Below, piece by piece: positions 1-9,328 of a DNA stretch of 64,000 nucleotides. Position numbers and translations under genes: made by a program. The stretch is from positions 1-64,000 of the forward strand of contig QXWV01000053.1 in the NCBI GenBank assembly GCA_009911195.1. The letters are read 5' to 3'. Positions within the stretch are counted from its first letter, which is position 1; each line of letters starts with the position of its first letter. Under the pieces are notes generated by a model, which did not search any database, was not told the origin of the DNA, and saw nothing but the letters and a program-made list of their open reading frames with translations. The stretch comes from Lachnospiraceae bacterium (GTDB lineage Bacteria; Bacillota; Clostridia; Lachnospirales; Lachnospiraceae).

Positions 1-115
1 AGGATTCAGTGACAGGGAAGCCGAAAGGCTGAACTGTTACAACTATGGGAAAGTATGTGTTCCCACATGCTTTCTATGAAAGTCATACCCCAAATGTCGG
101 CAAACCATCCATCAT

Positions 116-832
116 TTACTGAATGCCCAATAAATTCGCGATATTTCCTCCTATCATCAAATCGAAGTCATGTTCGCATTTAGCATAACGTTTGATTTTA
201 TTAAATTCCCATTCATAATCGCAGAATGGGCCATCCGTTCCCCAAATAACTTTGGTCGCGCCTAATTTTTCGATAATTTTTGAGCTTTCCATTCCTGGAA
301 CCCTGGATGTTTCCAAATAAAGGTTGTCATTTTCCAGTGCCAGCTCGATGGCCAGTTCCCACTCCCAGAAGAACCCGCAGTGAGCCATCAGCAAAGGCAC
401 TTTCGGGAATCTCCTCGCCATACGGTCGAATTCCAACGGGCAGTTATACAAATCCGCCGAGCCATGTACGATGATAACACCTTGATAGGCTTGCGTCACT
501 TCAAAAAGGGGATTAACCAGCTTCTTGTCGCTAAGACGGAATCCGCATAGGGTGGGATGCAGCTTTACACCTTTGAACCCTTTCTGGTAACAACGCTCCA
601 GTTCATCCGCAGCCTCATGGGTATTCCATGGATTCACCGCCGCAAAAGGAATCAGGCGGTCCGGATATTCTTCCACATATTGAGGGATTAAATCATTGTT
701 AAAATATCCTTCCGTAAACGGGAAAATAACCGTTTTATCCACACCGATAGTATCCATCCTTTCCACAACCTGCTGCCCTGTCCAAACCGCAGCCCCTTCT
801 CCCACATGGGAATGTGCATCAATTTTAAACAT
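116..832 (-). CDS. Amidohydrolase family metal-dependent hydrolase
   Basis: This 238-residue protein belongs to the amidohydrolase-2 type of TIM-barrel hydrolases. The N-terminal metal motif DAHSH (residues 5-9) is followed by KLHPTLCGFR near residue 90, VHGSADL and MAHCGFFWEWE in the middle, and WGTDGPF near residue 200, which supplies the last metal-binding aspartate. Such proteins usually hydrolyse or decarboxylate small cyclic or aromatic acids; the substrate cannot be told from sequence. It is the last gene of an operon with a ribose-type ABC importer, so it may act on the imported compound. The start follows GGAGGGAAGAT. Its leader carries one of the five pseudoknot elements. Confidence 0.85.
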   Translation of the reverse strand: MFKIDAHSHVGEGAAVWTGQQVVERMDTIGVDKTVIFPFTEGYFNNDLIPQYVEEYPDRLIPFAAVNPWNTHEAADELERCYQKGFKGVKLHPTLCGFRLSDKKLVNPLFEVTQAYQGVIIVHGSADLYNCPLEFDRMARRFPKVPLLMAHCGFFWEWELAIELALENDNLYLETSRVPGMESSKIIEKLGATKVIWGTDGPFCDYEWEFNKIKRYAKCEHDFDLMIGGNIANLLGIQ

Positions 833-837
833 ATCTT

Positions 838-936
838 CCCTCCATTTCTGCGCAGCTTTTCCACTTCTGTTTTCTCAACATTGTCAATAGCATTTTACCC
901 ATCCTGTTTGCGGACTCTGCGCTGACGCAAACCAGG
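838..936 (-). promoter_or_regulatory. Intercistronic pseudoknot leader, copy 1
   Basis: On the minus strand a hairpin forms between 926-936 and 903-912 (TTTGCG with CGCAAA, plus CCTG with CAGG past one bulged base), leaving a 13-base loop that begins TC and ends GTC. The loop segment GCGCAG (917-922) is complementary to CTGCGC at 850-855, which directly precedes AGAAATGGAGGG and the amidohydrolase start. The third loop is long here, 47 bases. The architecture matches the copies at 12.1, 31.7, 40.6 and 50.0 kb, but both helices have different base pairs. Confidence 0.65.
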
Positions 937-966
937 GCCTCATATATCCTTCCAAAACCCGTTGCT

Positions 967-1974
967 CTAATTCTTCTTCCGCAGACGGGCCGTTCCCATC
1001 ATAACCGCCATCAGTATGAAGAAACCGTTACACAACTGTTTGATGCCGTTGCCCATACCCATCAATGTAAAGAAATTGCTGATACAGCCTACAAACAGGC
1101 AGCCGATTACTGTTCCCAAGACATTGAACCTTTTATCCTTTGAAAGCAAAGTTCCGATATAAACCGCCACAAAGCAATCGTTCAAATAGGATTCCGTTGC
1201 ACGAGGCGTAGCGCTTCCGGCACGGGAACAAATTAAAATGCCTGCCACTGCTGCCAGCAGGGCGCTGAGGATGAATGCTGCGGCAAAAGTTTTACGGATG
1301 TCAATACCGGATAAAAAAGCCGAACGCACATTTCCGTTAATCGCATCCATATGCCTCCCCAACACCGAACGCTCCCTTACAAAATAAATAATGACAATGG
1401 CCAATATTCCGATAATCATTACATTTGGCAGCCCCAGCACCGAGCCCTGGCCAATGTTCAGAAAAGTTCCGGTCACCGACCTTGGCATAGTAAACAGAAC
1501 CTGTGGCTGTGCGCCATTTGTAAGCACCAGCTCAAAACTCCTGACAATAAACATTGTTCCCAGGGTTCCAATCAAAGCCGGCACCCCAAGATATGCCATT
1601 AGCAGGGCATTGGACAAACCGATGAAAAGCCCGAACAACAAGGTGAGGAGCAACGCTAACATCGGCGGAACATCTTTTAAAATCAGAAATGCGGAAATAA
1701 CAGCCGCAGCATCCGCCACCTGGGCAATGGAAAAATCAATCCCACGGACGGACAAGGCGAAAGTCATCCCCAATGCCATCAAAATCAGGAATGCGCTGTT
1801 TTTACAAATTCCCCAAAGATTAGCTGGCTGAAGGAACCGATTGTCAAATATTTGAAAAACTATTAACAATAGAAACATCCCCACAACCGCCCCATATAAT
1901 TTAAAGAATTCCCCTATCCTGTTCCCATGGAATGCAGTTGCTTTTATTGTTTTATTTTCCATATTAATTACCAT
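967..1974 (-). CDS. Ribose-type sugar ABC transporter permease (second)
   Basis: A 335-residue, very hydrophobic protein of the RbsC family (BPD_transp_2). It has about nine to ten membrane segments; GMTFALSVRGIDFSIAQVAD near residue 70 is the family signature in which most members have GGIDLSVG. It lies 9 bp behind a second, different permease gene, so the importer probably uses a permease heterodimer, as in the AI-2, rhamnose and galactofuranose systems. The start at 1974 is preceded by AAGGA at six bases; an ATG four codons further in (1962) is an alternative. Substrate unknown. Confidence 0.88.
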   Translation of the reverse strand: MVINMENKTIKATAFHGNRIGEFFKLYGAVVGMFLLLIVFQIFDNRFLQPANLWGICKNSAFLILMALGMTFALSVRGIDFSIAQVADAAAVISAFLILKDVPPMLALLLTLLFGLFIGLSNALLMAYLGVPALIGTLGTMFIVRSFELVLTNGAQPQVLFTMPRSVTGTFLNIGQGSVLGLPNVMIIGILAIVIIYFVRERSVLGRHMDAINGNVRSAFLSGIDIRKTFAAAFILSALLAAVAGILICSRAGSATPRATESYLNDCFVAVYIGTLLSKDKRFNVLGTVIGCLFVGCISNFFTLMGMGNGIKQLCNGFFILMAVMMGTARLRKKN

Positions 1975-1983
1975 GCCCTTTCC

Positions 1984-2958
1984 TTAAAAAATAGTAATCT
2001 GGCCGATATCCCGTTTCTTTATCACTGTCAGGAGAATGGACAGTATCAATACAAAACCGAGGACGCCCGATACAATCTGGTTGGAAAATCCATTTATAAT
2101 CAATATATTGGAAAGGGCAGCAATGAAAACGCCTGCAATCACCGTTCCAACCATGCTCAGTTCATTGGTTCTGGAAAAAGTACTTCCCAGATATGCAGAG
2201 GCCAATGCCTTCACAAGGAAATCCATCCCATAATCTACAGCGGAGGCTCCATAATTATAAGAACATTGGAAAACGCCTGTCATCCCAAGCAAAGTGCCGG
2301 ATATCAGATAGCCTAAAATCAAGTATTTTCCCACATGTAACCCATGCAGCATTGCCGCATTCCGGTTTTCCCCGCACGCATACATACGAAGCCCTGTCCT
2401 CGTATATTTGAAAAACCAATGCATGATGCCGCAGAGCAAAATGACCAACAAGAAAATATTGGGGATTCCCAATATGCTCCCCTGGGTCAGCACCGTGAAA
2501 CCCGCCGTTTCCTTAATGGCCAGTGCACTTCCTCCATTATAAAGGGCGGAAAGGCCGTTCATGAGATACATTGTTCCCAACGTGGTGACAAAAGTGGGGA
2601 TATGCAGATACACAACCAAAAGGGAATTTAACAGGCCAAAGGCCAACCCCACTCCGATTCCCACACCCCAGGAAAGGAGCGGATTAGAATAGGAAATAAT
2701 CATGCCTGCTGCCAGATTGCACACCAATTGCACCATGGCACCCGCCCCCATATCAAAGCCACCCACTATCAGCACCGAAGTAATGCTTATTGCTGTCATA
2801 CAAAGAATGCCACTTTGCTTCAAAACAGTCATCAAATTCGCCGGCGCAAAAAATAACGGTGCCCGAAGCCCCATAATTATAATAATGGCAACCATTGCAA
2901 TTCCTGTGCTGCGGCGCATAAGAGCATCACTGAAATCTATTTTTTTACTATTTTTCAT
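1984..2958 (-). CDS. Ribose-type sugar ABC transporter permease (first)
   Basis: A 324-residue membrane protein of the RbsC family, with the signature SVLIVGGFDMGAGAMVQL near residue 60 and about nine membrane helices. The frame is open to 2988, but AGGAGG lies exactly six bases before the ATG at 2958, so that start is chosen; it overlaps the end of the ATPase gene by 11 bp and suggests translational coupling. It would form the translocation pore together with the following permease. The two permeases are only distantly alike. Confidence 0.88.
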   Translation of the reverse strand: MKNSKKIDFSDALMRRSTGIAMVAIIIIMGLRAPLFFAPANLMTVLKQSGILCMTAISITSVLIVGGFDMGAGAMVQLVCNLAAGMIISYSNPLLSWGVGIGVGLAFGLLNSLLVVYLHIPTFVTTLGTMYLMNGLSALYNGGSALAIKETAGFTVLTQGSILGIPNIFLLVILLCGIMHWFFKYTRTGLRMYACGENRNAAMLHGLHVGKYLILGYLISGTLLGMTGVFQCSYNYGASAVDYGMDFLVKALASAYLGSTFSRTNELSMVGTVIAGVFIAALSNILIINGFSNQIVSGVLGFVLILSILLTVIKKRDIGQITIF

Positions 2959-4468
2959 CGCCATCCTCCTGTCCATCCCCACCTGCACTCCAATAGAGGA
3001 GTTCCTGTTCCGTCGCTTTCTCGGCCTGGTATTCTTTTACAATCCTTCCTTTGCACATCACAGCGATTCGGTCACAGATGCCAAGCAGTTCTTCATTTTC
3101 CGAAGAAATGAAAATAATCGCACTGCCCGCCTGAGCCAGTTTGACCATCTGACGGTAAATTTCCGCTTTCGCACCCACATCTACCCCTGTTGTAGGCTGG
3201 TCAAAAATAAACACATCATACTTATCGATGAGCCATCGGCCGATGACCACCTTCTGCTGATTGCCCCCTGACAATTCACTTAGAAGCTGCCCCGCCCCCG
3301 TACATACAACATTCAATGAGTTTATAATCTCTTCACTGCCCTGGCTTTGCGCTTTTCTACGGATAATGCCATTCTTTGCCCATAATTTTGTAGCGGATAA
3401 AGAAAGGTTTTCCGCAATGCTCATGGCCGGCACAATCCCTTCATTCCGCCTGTCTTCCGGAATAAACGCAATGCCTGCTTCCCCTGCCTTCTTCGGCGAC
3501 ACAGGGCGATATGGCTTCCCTTTCAGGAGGATATTTCCCTTTTTAACCTTTTCCGCACCGTACAACGCCAGCATGGTTTCCGTCCTCCCTGCGCCTACCA
3601 GACCTGCCAGACCTAAAATTTCCCCCCGCCTTACTTCCAGATTCACCCCTCTCACTAACTTGCCGGAATAAAGGTCCTGGATTTCCAACGCCACATCCCC
3701 TATTTGCGCTGGTTCTTTCGGGTACAAATCCTTTAACTCCCGCCCAATCATCATAGATACAATTTGTTTAGGGTCTATATTTTTCGTTTCCACTGTTCCC
3801 TGTACCCGGCTATCCCTTAAAACGGTAATCCTCTCCGTAATATTGAAAATTTCATCCAAATGGTGGGAAATATAAATAATTGTTACGCCGCTTTCTTTTA
3901 ACAAATTAATAATCTCAAACAGACGGGAAATTTCTTTGTTGCTCAGCGATGCCGTAGGCTCATCCAAAATCAGAAGTTTAGGGTTCTTCAGCAGCGCTGA
4001 GGCGATGGCTACCTGTTCCCTCTGCCCTACCGTTAAAGAAGCCACCTGGGTATCTGCCGTAAAATCAACATGCATAAACTCCAACTTTTCCTGTACCAGT
4101 TTCCGCATTGTTTTCAAATCCAGCCGCCCACCCGGTTTTGTAATTTCCGAGCCCAAAAAAGCATTGCGCGTCACATCAAAAAACGGGACCATCTGCTGGT
4201 CCTGATGAATAATCGCAATACCGTGGCGTTCCGAATCTTGGGGGCTTTGAATATCCACCACTTCACCATCCAGCAAAATTTCCCCGGAGCTTTTGGAATA
4301 TACCCCCGTTATAATCTTCATCAGTGTTGACTTTCCAGCCCCGTTTGTTCCCAAAAGAGCATGCGCTTCCCCTTTTCTTATCTCCAAATTTATGTCCTGC
4401 AAAACCCTGTTTTGCCCGAAGGCTTTACAAATATTCCTGCATTCAAGTAAAACTGGCCCATCCGGCAT
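2948..4468 (-). CDS. Sugar ABC transporter ATP-binding protein, RbsA/MglA type
   Basis: This 506-residue protein has two fused nucleotide-binding domains, typical of RbsA/MglA ATPases. The first half shows Walker A GTNGAGKST (near residue 40), the signature region SLTVGQREQVAIA and Walker B LLILDEPTAS. The second half has the usual degenerate Walker A (GLVGAGRTE), then LSGGNQQKVVIGRWL and VFIFDQPTTGVDVGAK. It powers import of a monosaccharide-like substrate through the two permeases that follow. AAAGGAG seven bases upstream favours the ATG at 4468 over the frame's upstream ATG at 4501. Confidence 0.93.
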   Translation of the reverse strand: MPDGPVLLECRNICKAFGQNRVLQDINLEIRKGEAHALLGTNGAGKSTLMKIITGVYSKSSGEILLDGEVVDIQSPQDSERHGIAIIHQDQQMVPFFDVTRNAFLGSEITKPGGRLDLKTMRKLVQEKLEFMHVDFTADTQVASLTVGQREQVAIASALLKNPKLLILDEPTASLSNKEISRLFEIINLLKESGVTIIYISHHLDEIFNITERITVLRDSRVQGTVETKNIDPKQIVSMMIGRELKDLYPKEPAQIGDVALEIQDLYSGKLVRGVNLEVRRGEILGLAGLVGAGRTETMLALYGAEKVKKGNILLKGKPYRPVSPKKAGEAGIAFIPEDRRNEGIVPAMSIAENLSLSATKLWAKNGIIRRKAQSQGSEEIINSLNVVCTGAGQLLSELSGGNQQKVVIGRWLIDKYDVFIFDQPTTGVDVGAKAEIYRQMVKLAQAGSAIIFISSENEELLGICDRIAVMCKGRIVKEYQAEKATEQELLYWSAGGDGQEDGDEK

Positions 4469-4564
4469 TTCGATACTCCTTTCTCCCGGCAATCCAGGCA
4501 AGCCGCCCCTGCCCGGACTATTACCTTTTCTTTATAAATCCATCCCATGCTTCATATATTAAGC

Positions 4565-4595
4565 TTCGCGCCCCCGGAAAACGAAAGGGCGCGAA
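4565..4595 (-). terminator. Stem-loop between binding-protein and ATPase genes
   Basis: A perfect 9-bp stem, TTCGCGCCC with GGGCGCGAA, encloses a 13-base loop just after the binding-protein gene. There is no good T-tract, so it more likely protects the 3' end of the binding-protein message or partly attenuates transcription than ends it. Comparable hairpins follow the other two binding-protein genes in the window. Confidence 0.55.
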
Positions 4596-4635
4596 ACCTG
4601 GCTGCCTTATCTATATGTAGTATTTCCCAATCTGT

Positions 4636-5805
4636 CTATGGAACTGTGGGGTAGCAGACCAAGAGGTTATCATTCTGCGGGAATGCCGCTTCCACCTCTT
4701 CGCGGCTCATATTAATTTTTTCCCAAATCTCCGCCCCCCATTTCATTTCTGCCGCTTCCACACCATTACGTCTGGTAGCACAATAGCATGCGGTAGGTAT
4801 CTTCGCCGCTATAGAAGCGGGGTCTACACTGCCATCCAATACGCCAAGGACAGTATTGGCAGCGGTTGCCCCAATAGAAGAGGCGTCGATAACTACAGAA
4901 ACCTGGAACGGGCTTCCTTCGGTAAACAACATCTGGAAACTCACTTCATCCCCATCAATGCCGCCCATCACGATTTCCGAACGGTCAGCCTGGCGAACTG
5001 ATTCCACTGCCCCTGTAATAAGGGAATCATAGGTTCCGATAACAGCCGCAATAGAACCTTTTTCCGGGTTGGCCGTCAACAACTCTTCCATTTGCGTCTG
5101 CACTTTGGATACATTATGCTCCGTAGCAACAGGAACTAAATTAATGTTTGGATACGCGGCCGCAACGCCCTGAATAACCGCTAACCGGTTCTCTAACAAT
5201 GGGGCTCCGGGCACATAAAAGATATAAACGTCTCCGGCATAATCGATTCCGGAAAAGATAGCGTCAGCCAGAAGGACAGCCGCCAATCCGTCATCCGCAT
5301 TCGTATCGCAGATTGTATTGTCGATGTGGGAGCCGATACCTGCCGTAACTACCGGAATCCCTTTTTCCTTTGCTTTCTCACAAAGGGGGGCAAGCTGCTC
5401 ATTGTCGCCCAACTGGATAATCAGGGCATCGATACCTGAATTCAGCAGGGTTTCTATATTTTCATTATGTTTCTGGAAATCTGTTTCCGCGTCGGTCATG
5501 ATAACTTCGCATCCGGCCGCTTCCAGGATGTCTTGAGCGCCGTATGCAATCAGGCGGTTGTAGTCATTAGTAATTTCACGGTTTGCAATACCAATTGTCC
5601 ATCCCCCCGATTTGTCCGATGCCGTTGTCTGGGAAGCGTCCGCAGCCTCATTTGCCTCTGTTTCCGGATTATCCCCCTCGGATGTTTCCGTAGCGGCGTT
5701 TTCCGCTCCCGCGTTATCCGCCGGGGCTGCCGAATTATCTGCCCCGCAAGCCGTAGTTGTGAACACCAACAATGCCGTAAGCAATAATGCAAGCTTTTTT
5801 TTCAT
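4636..5805 (-). CDS. Sugar-binding lipoprotein of ABC importer (Peripla_BP_4)
   Basis: A 389-residue solute-binding protein with a lipoprotein signal ending TTTAC and the lipidated cysteine at residue 20, followed by a low-complexity linker rich in Ala, Glu and Asn. The mature part is a type I periplasmic-binding fold of the ribose/xylose class (WTIGIANREITNDYN, then ALIIQLGDNEQLAPL, and GGIDGDEVSFQML near the C-terminus). AAGGAGG lies eight bases before the ATG at 5805; the longer open frame is not used. It is the first gene of the importer operon and would deliver the sugar to the membrane complex. Substrate not identifiable. Confidence 0.92.
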   Translation of the reverse strand: MKKKLALLLTALLVFTTTACGADNSAAPADNAGAENAATETSEGDNPETEANEAADASQTTASDKSGGWTIGIANREITNDYNRLIAYGAQDILEAAGCEVIMTDAETDFQKHNENIETLLNSGIDALIIQLGDNEQLAPLCEKAKEKGIPVVTAGIGSHIDNTICDTNADDGLAAVLLADAIFSGIDYAGDVYIFYVPGAPLLENRLAVIQGVAAAYPNINLVPVATEHNVSKVQTQMEELLTANPEKGSIAAVIGTYDSLITGAVESVRQADRSEIVMGGIDGDEVSFQMLFTEGSPFQVSVVIDASSIGATAANTVLGVLDGSVDPASIAAKIPTACYCATRRNGVEAAEMKWGAEIWEKINMSREEVEAAFPQNDNLLVCYPTVP

Positions 5806-5832
5806 TACTTTTTCCTCCTTCTTTTGTATGCA

Positions 5833-5867
5833 CTTTCGCAATCTCTTCGCGACCAATTATGCGAAAG
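5833..5867. promoter_or_regulatory. Inverted repeat in leader of ABC operon
   Basis: CTTTCGCA (5833-5840) and TGCGAAAG (5860-5867) form an inverted repeat with a 19-base spacer that itself contains the palindrome TCGCGA. It lies between the predicted promoter and the binding-protein gene. It could be an operator for the neighbouring GntR/LacI regulator or an mRNA hairpin; the sequence does not decide. Confidence 0.4.
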
Positions 5868-5913
5868 CACATTAGTCTCGCCAAAGTCTTATATGCTTTG
5901 CTAAAGTAATTAC

Positions 5914-5942
5914 ATTTTATAACAGTTTTGCATCTTTGTAAA
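5914..5942 (-). promoter_or_regulatory. Promoter of the ribose-type ABC operon
   Basis: On the minus strand TTTACA (5937-5942) and TAAAAT (5914-5919) are separated by 17 bases, a good vegetative promoter about 110 bp before the binding-protein start. The rest of the 442-bp gap up to the regulator gene (5943-6122 and 6171-6247) is AT-rich and shows no gene. Confidence 0.55.
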
Positions 5943-6122
5943 TAGTTTTTAAAAAGTTTCTTCGTATACTTTGTTCCTATTTTTTCCAAAAGTATTTTAT
6001 TTTTTAGCACTTTTCTATATCAATGATTGGTTTAAGGCCGAAAAGGCAGTGGAACTTTATACAGAATGGGGATAATATCATTATTAACAAGGTGATTTCT
6101 GAATTGGATATTGGAAGACTGG

Positions 6123-6170
6123 TAAAAAAAACTTCGCGCATCCCTTAAAAAGCAATCGCCGGGATGCGCG
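6123..6170 (-). terminator. Intrinsic terminator of the regulator gene
   Basis: A perfect 10-bp stem, CGCGCATCCC with GGGATGCGCG and a 16-base loop, is followed on the minus strand by AAG and eight T residues. It lies about 80 bp past the stop codon of the GntR/LacI regulator and separates it from the ABC operon. Confidence 0.85.
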
Positions 6171-6247
6171 GTATAGAACCACATAAATATGAAGCTTTGT
6201 GAACGAAAGATATATGTAATACTGTCCGTATTGATTTTCCTGTGAAG

Positions 6248-7336
6248 CTATTCCCCCTTCGCCGTCTTTACCGATTCCCTTTCCACAATCTCCGCCCCAA
6301 ATTCAAAAGTTCCGTCAAAAGACGGATTCCGAATCATTTTTAATAAATTATGGGCCGCCTTCTCACCCAGCTTATCCTTTGGGTGGGGAATGGAGGTCAA
6401 TGCCACATCCCCCAGCATAGCCAGTTCCGAATCGTCAATGCTTACAATGGAGATGTCTTCCGGTACACGGATGTCCACACTGTTTAATATGGAAGCCGCT
6501 TCAAAAGCAATCTGGTCATTATAGCATACTGCTGCCGTGCAGTTTTTCAGCCGGCTCATCAGCAAATGCCGATATTCCCCCAGATGCTGCATCATTTCCG
6601 TATCCAGCCATACAATGCTGGAATCGTCCATTTCTATCCCGGCTTCCTGCATAGCATCCAGATAGCCCGCGTACCGCATATGCCCCTGCCCGTCATCCAT
6701 CTTAAACACACCGCCAATTTTTTTATGCCCTCTTTCCAGCAAATATTTTACCGCTTTTACCCCTGCTGCCCTATCATCCAGGGATACATGGGGAATCGGA
6801 AGCCCCGGATAGTAGCTGTTGATAAAAATTACGGGAATACCTCTTTTTAGCAATTTCCTATATAGCCCAAGATTGGGATTGGGCAAGCCGCTCTTCGTTG
6901 TCTCCACAATAACCCCTGCCACCTCATCCCTCTCTATAATATCCTCCAGGATAGTTTTTTCCCGGCTAACGTGGTTATTGGTAAAAGCAATCTGGACAGA
7001 GTACCCGCTTTCCGACAGTACATTCTCAATCCCTTGTATGGTCTTCGGAAAAATATAGCTGTCCACATAGGTGGTCACCACAGCAATCCTTGTCCGGCTT
7101 CCTGGGTTTTCCCTGCCGGTATCGCTTATATAAGTGCCGCTGCCCCGTCTCCTGACCAAAACCCCTTCTTCTTCCAATACACCAATGGCATGGCGGATAG
7201 TCTGCCTGCTTACATGGAACATTTCCTTTAGGCGGTTTTCGGAATACATCTTCTGCCCTGGAAGAAATTTCTTTGCCGCAATCTGCTCTTGAATCCAATT
7301 CACTAACTCCATATATTTAGGCTGTTTTCTTTCCAT
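6248..7336 (-). CDS. GntR/LacI-type transcriptional repressor (AraR-like architecture)
   Basis: This 362-residue regulator joins an N-terminal GntR winged helix (residues 5-72, with LKEMFHVSRQTIRHAIGVLE and RRGSGTYIS) to a LacI-type sugar-binding domain (from about residue 85, ending in VSIDDSELAMLGDVALTS and IPHPKDKLGEKAAHNLLKMI). This is the architecture of Bacillus AraR, which is also 362 residues long. It sits upstream of the ABC importer in the same orientation and likely represses it until the sugar is present. The start is uncertain: ATG at 7336 is preceded by GGGGG, but ATGs at 7348 and 7369 are open too. Confidence 0.88.
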   Translation of the reverse strand: MERKQPKYMELVNWIQEQIAAKKFLPGQKMYSENRLKEMFHVSRQTIRHAIGVLEEEGVLVRRRGSGTYISDTGRENPGSRTRIAVVTTYVDSYIFPKTIQGIENVLSESGYSVQIAFTNNHVSREKTILEDIIERDEVAGVIVETTKSGLPNPNLGLYRKLLKRGIPVIFINSYYPGLPIPHVSLDDRAAGVKAVKYLLERGHKKIGGVFKMDDGQGHMRYAGYLDAMQEAGIEMDDSSIVWLDTEMMQHLGEYRHLLMSRLKNCTAAVCYNDQIAFEAASILNSVDIRVPEDISIVSIDDSELAMLGDVALTSIPHPKDKLGEKAAHNLLKMIRNPSFDGTFEFGAEIVERESVKTAKGE

Positions 7337-7473
7337 CGTAACCCCCATCCGCAATATTATGGTTTTCATTTTATCACCCAATTGGCGCAAAAGCAATTTT
7401 TATTAGATTTTATCCATACATTTTCCCCTTCCTGCAAGCATATAATGAAAGAAATGCCACCAGGTAATTTTCA

Positions 7474-9309
7474 TTGAAAACTTTTATTCATTCCCGTAAA
7501 TTTAAAGCTACCTTATGCGCCATTGCGCTGTTTTTTGCTTTTTCTGTTGTCGCTATCTTCTTTTTAAGCAAGGATGCACGGCGGTTTGGCCGCTTCTGCG
7601 ATGATTTTTTTATTTCCGAATTGACTGGCAATACGCTGAATATGCACTATATCGTTGCCAATCCTGCAAATTACGGTATCGAGTCCTATACTCCCCTTCT
7701 GCCTTCCTATTCCCAGGAGCGGAGGAATACTTCCTTACAGGAGCTTACATCCGCCATAGATACTTTGCATTCCATAAATAAGGATAAACTGGATGGAAAA
7801 AACTGTTATGCCTACCAGCTTCTACTCCCTTATCTGGAAAATGAAAAGAACGGAATGCTCCTTTATTATTACTCCAATCCCCTTTCCCCTTCCTCCGGCA
7901 TGCAATCCCAGCTCCCCATCCTGTTGGCGGAGTATACCTTCCGCAGCAAACAGGATGTAAATGACTATCTGGCCCTTTTGGACCAAACGGATACCTATTT
8001 CCAAGGGATTGGTGAATACCTCCGGGAGCAGGCCGGGAAAGGGCTGTTTATGCCCGACTACTCCGTGGAAAAAGTAATTGAGCAATGCGATACTATAATG
8101 GATAGGGCTTCTTTAGAAGCGGGCACCCATTTTTTGAATACAACTTTTGAAGAACGGCTGAATGGCTTAATGGAAAAAGGTATTATCACCGAAAAGGAAA
8201 AAGACTCCTATCTGTCCGAAAATTCCCGGCTGCTTAAGACCGTGATGCTGCCCGCCTATGAGAAAATAGGAGATGAGCTTATCCTTTTGCAGGGAAGTGG
8301 GGAAAATGAAAATGGGTTAAGCTATTACCCTGAAGGGAAAGAGTATTATCTTTATCTGATTCGTTCCAACACCGGCTCTTACCGTGATATAGAGGAAATC
8401 AAAACGCTTCTGCTCCAGGACTTTAGCCGGAATTTCGATGCTATGCGCGCCCTGCTCCAGTCGCATCCCGAATTGGTTTCCTCCGCTGCGCTCCCTGACG
8501 GGGCTTTCGCTTATGAAGAGCCTAAAGATATGTTGAAAAGCTTACAGCAAATGATGGTTTCGGACTTTCCTGCCCTCTCCGATGTGGCCGGAAATACTAT
8601 GCCTGTCTGCACAGTAAAATCCATTTCCAAGAACCTGCAGGAATATTGCAGCCCTGCGTTCTACCTCACGCCACCTTTGGATGACATCAGGGAAAATGTG
8701 ATTTATATCAACCCGAAAAACAATCCTTTTGGGGTAGAACTTTATACTACCCTGGCCCACGAAGGCTATCCCGGCCACCTTTACCAGACTGTGTACAGCC
8801 AGCTATTTTTCCAGAAAACGGAGGTAAACCCTGTCCGCTGCCTGCTTTCCTATGGCGGTTATGTGGAAGGATGGGCCATGTATGTGGAACTGAAAGCCTA
8901 TGATTTTGCCAAGACCCTTATGGCACAGGCTGCCCCGGAAACGGAATCCCTCTATGAATTGTACAAATTAGACCGGCAAATCCAGTTATGTCTCTACTCC
9001 CTGCTGGATATCGCTATCCATCACGAAGGCGCCACCTATGGGCAAGTACATAAAATACTTTCCTCCGTCGGCATATCCGACCCGGCCAGCACACGCTCCA
9101 TCTATGAGTATATCGTGGAAGAGCCCACCAATTACCTGAAATACTATCTGGGCTATCTGGAAATCATGAACCTGAAGGCAGAAGCACAGAAAATATGGGG
9201 AAATGCATACAGCGAGTACCGTTTCCACAAATTCTATCTGGAAAACGGCCCCGCCGACTTTACAAATTTACAATTACAGTTATCAAAAACTACACCAGGT
9301 ATTTCTTAG
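7474..9309 (+). CDS. DUF885 family membrane-anchored metallopeptidase
   Basis: A 611-residue protein with an N-terminal transmembrane anchor (about residues 11-30) and a large outer domain of the DUF885 family. The family's zinc-binding motif is present as TLAHEGYPGH near residue 429, with GYVEGWAMYVE about 35 residues later supplying a further ligand. Members are thought to be zinc carboxypeptidases. The start is TTG at 7474, since no ATG occurs near the hydrophobic segment and AGGTAA lies upstream; a TATAAT at 7441-7446 may be its -10 box. It is transcribed alone, divergent from the regulator and convergent with the GH3 gene, whose stop lies 19 bp away. Confidence 0.85.
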   Translation: MKTFIHSRKFKATLCAIALFFAFSVVAIFFLSKDARRFGRFCDDFFISELTGNTLNMHYIVANPANYGIESYTPLLPSYSQERRNTSLQELTSAIDTLHSINKDKLDGKNCYAYQLLLPYLENEKNGMLLYYYSNPLSPSSGMQSQLPILLAEYTFRSKQDVNDYLALLDQTDTYFQGIGEYLREQAGKGLFMPDYSVEKVIEQCDTIMDRASLEAGTHFLNTTFEERLNGLMEKGIITEKEKDSYLSENSRLLKTVMLPAYEKIGDELILLQGSGENENGLSYYPEGKEYYLYLIRSNTGSYRDIEEIKTLLLQDFSRNFDAMRALLQSHPELVSSAALPDGAFAYEEPKDMLKSLQQMMVSDFPALSDVAGNTMPVCTVKSISKNLQEYCSPAFYLTPPLDDIRENVIYINPKNNPFGVELYTTLAHEGYPGHLYQTVYSQLFFQKTEVNPVRCLLSYGGYVEGWAMYVELKAYDFAKTLMAQAAPETESLYELYKLDRQIQLCLYSLLDIAIHHEGATYGQVHKILSSVGISDPASTRSIYEYIVEEPTNYLKYYLGYLEIMNLKAEAQKIWGNAYSEYRFHKFYLENGPADFTNLQLQLSKTTPGIS

Positions 9310-9328
9310 GCCATCTGCACGGGAATCC

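Noticed and set aside
1-115. Possible gene end at the left edge
   Set aside because: No frame with recognisable protein content; only a small AGCC-GAAA-GGCT hairpin is visible.
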